Below the pieces are notes generated by a model that was not told the origin of the DNA, did not search any database, and worked only from the letters and a program-made list of their open reading frames with translations. Position numbers and translations under genes: made by a program. Of a DNA stretch of 64,000 nt, positions 61,618 to 64,000 are shown in pieces. Origin of the DNA: an uncultured Alistipes sp. (GTDB lineage: Bacteria; Bacteroidota; Bacteroidia; Bacteroidales; Rikenellaceae); the NCBI RefSeq assembly GCF_910580175.1, contig NZ_CAJTXD010000001.1:124001-188000 (forward strand), written 5' to 3'. Each line of letters begins with the position of its first letter. The stretch's first letter is position 1.

Positions 61618-62757
61618 ATGGACAAAAACGATTTGCGCTCACAAAGTTTAGATTTGTTGCGCTTCCCTTTGGCGGTAGTCGTGTTGGTCATCCACACATT
61701 CAGCACGTCCGGATTCAAGCTGCAAGGAGTTTCCATCTCGCTGGCCGATGCACCTGTTCTATTAGAAGTGAACCACTTTATAGACGGGTTTCTTCGAGGA
61801 CAGAGCGTGCCGATATATTTTTTCATTTCTGGGTTCGTATTCTTTTGGGGTGTGGAACTGACCAAAGAAAAATACTTGCAGAAACTAAAAAACAGAGTAA
61901 AAACTTTATTGATTCCCTACGTAATATGGAATACAATATTCGTTTTGAAAGCATTCTTCCTGCATCTTCCATGCTTTTCGTCTCTTTTCCCCAATCTTCA
62001 TAAAGTTCACTTCGACTTCAGTCTGTCGGCAATATTGGAAACCTTTTGGGACAACTCAAAAGGCATATTGACAATGCCTGCGTCTGTAGATGACGCGGCT
62101 TCGGCAGCTATCTATCCGGCTGACGTTCCTTTGTGGTTTATTCGGGATTTGATGATCGTAATATTGTGCACACCCATACTTTATCGGATATTGAACCATA
62201 CACGCTGCTATTTTGTATGGATGTTGGGCGGTCTGTGGTTTGCTTTAGCTTATCGGGACTTCGGACACGCCTATCAATTGCTGACCGCTTTCTTCTTCTT
62301 TTCATGGGGTGCATACATGAGTGTAAACAAAAAAGATATGATGCACGAATTCAGCCGTTTCTTCAAGGCATCCCTATTGCTCTACCCGCTGTTGGCTTTA
62401 CTATTCGTTTGGTCTGTACATTATTTTCCCAATGCTTCGGATACGATCAAAAGATTGAATGTTGTTGCAGGCTTGTTCTTTGCCTACAACACATCCTCCT
62501 GGCTATTAGCACATCACGTCTGCAAAGTCAGCCCTTTCCTCGCATCTTCGAGTTTTTTTATTTATATCGCCCACGCCCTAATATGCGGTAATTGTCTGAA
62601 ACTTTTGTTCTCCATATTCCGCCCGGCTACAGATTTCGGCATGCTTTCGATTTACATTTCGGCAGTTGCAGCCACTTTAGCCATGCTTTTATTGAGTTTC
62701 TACCTTTTGAGACGTTATACGCCAAAGCTCCTGAAAGCGATAACCGGAAGAGAATAA
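61618..62757 (+). CDS. acyltransferase family 3 membrane protein
   Basis: A 379-residue membrane acyltransferase with about 10 helices. The ATG at 61618 is used; a TTG at 61588 is the only in-frame alternative. Family traits: SLDLLRFPLAVVVLVIHTFS with the catalytic His near 27, YFFISGFVFFWG, FIRDLMIVILCTPILY. Such enzymes O-acetylate surface polysaccharides or peptidoglycan. The coding region is markedly more AT-rich than flanks and has no operon partner, which suggests horizontal transfer. Confidence 0.82.
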   Translation: MDKNDLRSQSLDLLRFPLAVVVLVIHTFSTSGFKLQGVSISLADAPVLLEVNHFIDGFLRGQSVPIYFFISGFVFFWGVELTKEKYLQKLKNRVKTLLIPYVIWNTIFVLKAFFLHLPCFSSLFPNLHKVHFDFSLSAILETFWDNSKGILTMPASVDDAASAAIYPADVPLWFIRDLMIVILCTPILYRILNHTRCYFVWMLGGLWFALAYRDFGHAYQLLTAFFFFSWGAYMSVNKKDMMHEFSRFFKASLLLYPLLALLFVWSVHYFPNASDTIKRLNVVAGLFFAYNTSSWLLAHHVCKVSPFLASSSFFIYIAHALICGNCLKLLFSIFRPATDFGMLSIYISAVAATLAMLLLSFYLLRRYTPKLLKAITGRE

Positions 62758-62845
62758 AAAATCAACATATCCGTACTCGGTTCACATACTGAAAACGGCG
62801 ATGTCAATAGATATGACACCACCGCCCCAACCGACAGATTTATAT

Positions 62846-63763
62846 TTAATCTTTCTTTGTTTCTCTATCCTTTTTGTAGATTTGATAGCTGTTCACGAAG
62901 TTCTGCCAGACAATATAGGCCGTAGGAGCGATGGAGGAAATGGGATCGAGGAACGACTGGGCCATCCATACGGCGAGGACAGTATTTTTTTGTCCGAGGG
63001 ACTGTCCTCCGGCGGCGGGATCGCCGAACCGGCGCCCGATGCGCCGACCGACGACGAACTGAATAAGGCAAATCGCCAGAGCCACGAGAGCGAGCCACAA
63101 CTCCACAGACCGCGAAACATCGCGTAAGTCGATGATGAAAGCCGTGGTACGGCCGATCGTGACGATCAGAGCCGCCAGCCACATGTAGAACGAAATCTGG
63201 CCGTGCGCCCCCACCCAACCGGCGAATCGGGGCACAACGAACCGGCAGCACTGAGCGGCGACGAAAGGCATGATCAGCAGCGGCGCAATGCGCGAAAGAA
63301 TCTGGACGAACGAACAGACACCCGTACCGGCGAACGTAAGCACCGCCGGCGCAATGACCGCAATGGCCATATTGCACACCAGACTGAAAGACGCCACCGT
63401 CGCCACGTTGGCCCCCAGCATGCCGGCAATGACCACAGCCGCCATGGCGACGGGTGCCAGCACGCAGATCATCGCTCCTTGCGCCACCGTCGCATCGAGA
63501 GGCAACAAAATAAAATAGACCGCGGCGCACGCTGCCAGCTGAAAAAGCAACAGCCACACATGGAGCATCGAGAAACGCATTTCGCGGGGCCGTACACGAC
63601 AGAATGTGACGAACAGCATCAGGAAGATAAGCGTCGGTGTAATCATCCGCCCCGACCACTCTTCCAGCGCCGTGGCAGGACGACACAGCAGCGCCCCGAC
63701 GACCATAGCCAACGGCATGGCAATGCTTTTCAGATTGCGATGAAACAATTCGGACAGACGCAT
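62846..63763 (-). CDS. BASS-family transporter (bile acid:sodium symporter-like)
   Basis: A 305-residue protein with about nine to ten helices. GGQSLGQKNTVLAVWMAQSFLDPISSIAPTAYI holds the crossover motifs of the BASS fold, and ATVASFSLVCNMAIAVIAPAVL is its counterpart. It may import organic anions with sodium; the substrate is unknown. Starts 4 nt after the small ORF. Confidence 0.83.
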   Translation of the reverse strand: MRLSELFHRNLKSIAMPLAMVVGALLCRPATALEEWSGRMITPTLIFLMLFVTFCRVRPREMRFSMLHVWLLLFQLAACAAVYFILLPLDATVAQGAMICVLAPVAMAAVVIAGMLGANVATVASFSLVCNMAIAVIAPAVLTFAGTGVCSFVQILSRIAPLLIMPFVAAQCCRFVVPRFAGWVGAHGQISFYMWLAALIVTIGRTTAFIIDLRDVSRSVELWLALVALAICLIQFVVGRRIGRRFGDPAAGGQSLGQKNTVLAVWMAQSFLDPISSIAPTAYIVWQNFVNSYQIYKKDRETKKD

Positions 63764-63767
63764 AGAA

Positions 63768-63917
63768 CTACACGATTTTTATCGGAACGCTCGCACATTC
63801 CTTCACATATTTGCTGTATTCGATCCGGCTGGGTAAGTAAAACCGCCCAGCCTGTTGGCAGTCATGGCAGTCCTGCACTGCGGCCCGCACATTAAGAAGC
63901 GTCAGCCGCCGTTGCAT
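63768..63917 (-). CDS. small hypothetical protein
   Basis: A 49-residue frame starting 10 nt after the yqeY stop and ending 4 nt before the transporter start. It has a CHDC motif and basic residues. No known family is recognised. The tight spacing between two genes on the same strand suggests that it is real, but the coding evidence is weak. Confidence 0.4.
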   Translation of the reverse strand: MQRRLTLLNVRAAVQDCHDCQQAGRFYLPSRIEYSKYVKECASVPIKIV

Positions 63918-63927
63918 GAAAGCCGTC

Positions 63928-64000
63928 CTACCCCAGCAACTCCTTGACTTTGGCTGAAATGTCCTTGCCATCGGCACGGCCGGCCAGCCGCTTCGAGGCC
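63928..64000 (-). CDS. C-terminal end of a GatB/YqeY domain protein (partial)
   Basis: The minus strand reads ASKRLAGRADGKDISAKV then KELLG and a stop at 63928-63930. This matches the C-terminal helix of the YqeY/GatB tail domain (GRADGK-x-I-x-x-V-K-x-L-L). The rest of the gene is outside the window. Confidence 0.8.
   Translation of the reverse strand, partial: ASKRLAGRADGKDISAKVKELLG

Overview
The window is a chromosomal segment from a member of the Bacteroidota, most likely order Bacteroidales and close to Alistipes/Rikenellaceae. The evidence is the many promoters of the Bacteroidetes type (TTG, 19-21 nt, TAnnTTTG), weak or absent Shine-Dalgarno sequences, family markers such as NusB with a long N-terminal half, DUF3822 next to rsmD, a FeoA-FeoB fusion, PL10 and BspA-type proteins, a fairly high GC content, and a cysteate synthase (sulfonolipid precursor) gene. 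The species cannot be fixed from this sequence alone.

Layout. 1-5573: end of one sialidase-like gene, a complete paralogue, a sialate O-acetylesterase and an FG-GAP protein, forming a host-glycan foraging operon. 5717-9451: FeoAB iron transporter with a small Cys-rich partner, then LrgA/LrgB. 9533-12499: AAE-type transporter and an aminotransferase. 12819-20517: cyclophilin, tmRNA, FtsE, GyrB, uridine kinase and MutS, all housekeeping. 20665-24629: a UDG-like protein, a long structured leader, a BspA-type leucine-rich-repeat lipoprotein and a NucS-like nuclease. 24729-28085: RecD-like helicase, a pseudopilin-like protein, DUF3822, RsmD and tRNA-Asp.

28222-38233 is a redox cluster: nitroreductase, a decayed carboxymuconolactone decarboxylase, a DUF362 lipoprotein, two ferredoxin-type aldo/keto reductases, flavodoxin, DUF1893, a TonB receptor with an ECF S-like membrane protein, an AraC regulator and a cupin lipoprotein. 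The flavodoxin and cupin genes share a 37-bp block at the same distance from their -7 boxes, so they probably form one AraC-controlled regulon.

38294-44747 is a complete histidine-to-glutamate operon (ftcD-hutU-hutH-hutI). 45006-52247 holds a second TonB receptor, a PL10 pectate lyase, cysteate synthase, and both carboxynorspermidine (sym-norspermidine/spermidine) pathway enzymes. 52380-60757 holds tRNA-Lys, DUF1573, NusB, a flavoprotein, cobalamin adenosyltransferase, MiaA, TspO, YbaK, a HAD phosphatase and a DMT protein. 61357-62757 is an AT-rich island with a highly structured leader RNA in front of an acyltransferase. The window ends with a BASS-type transporter and the tail of a YqeY-like gene.

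The strongest candidates for undescribed biology are the paired AraC operator blocks, the two structured leaders (before the BspA gene and before the acyltransferase), and the LRR-lipoprotein/nuclease pair. No rRNA, CRISPR array, prophage or intact insertion sequence was found.
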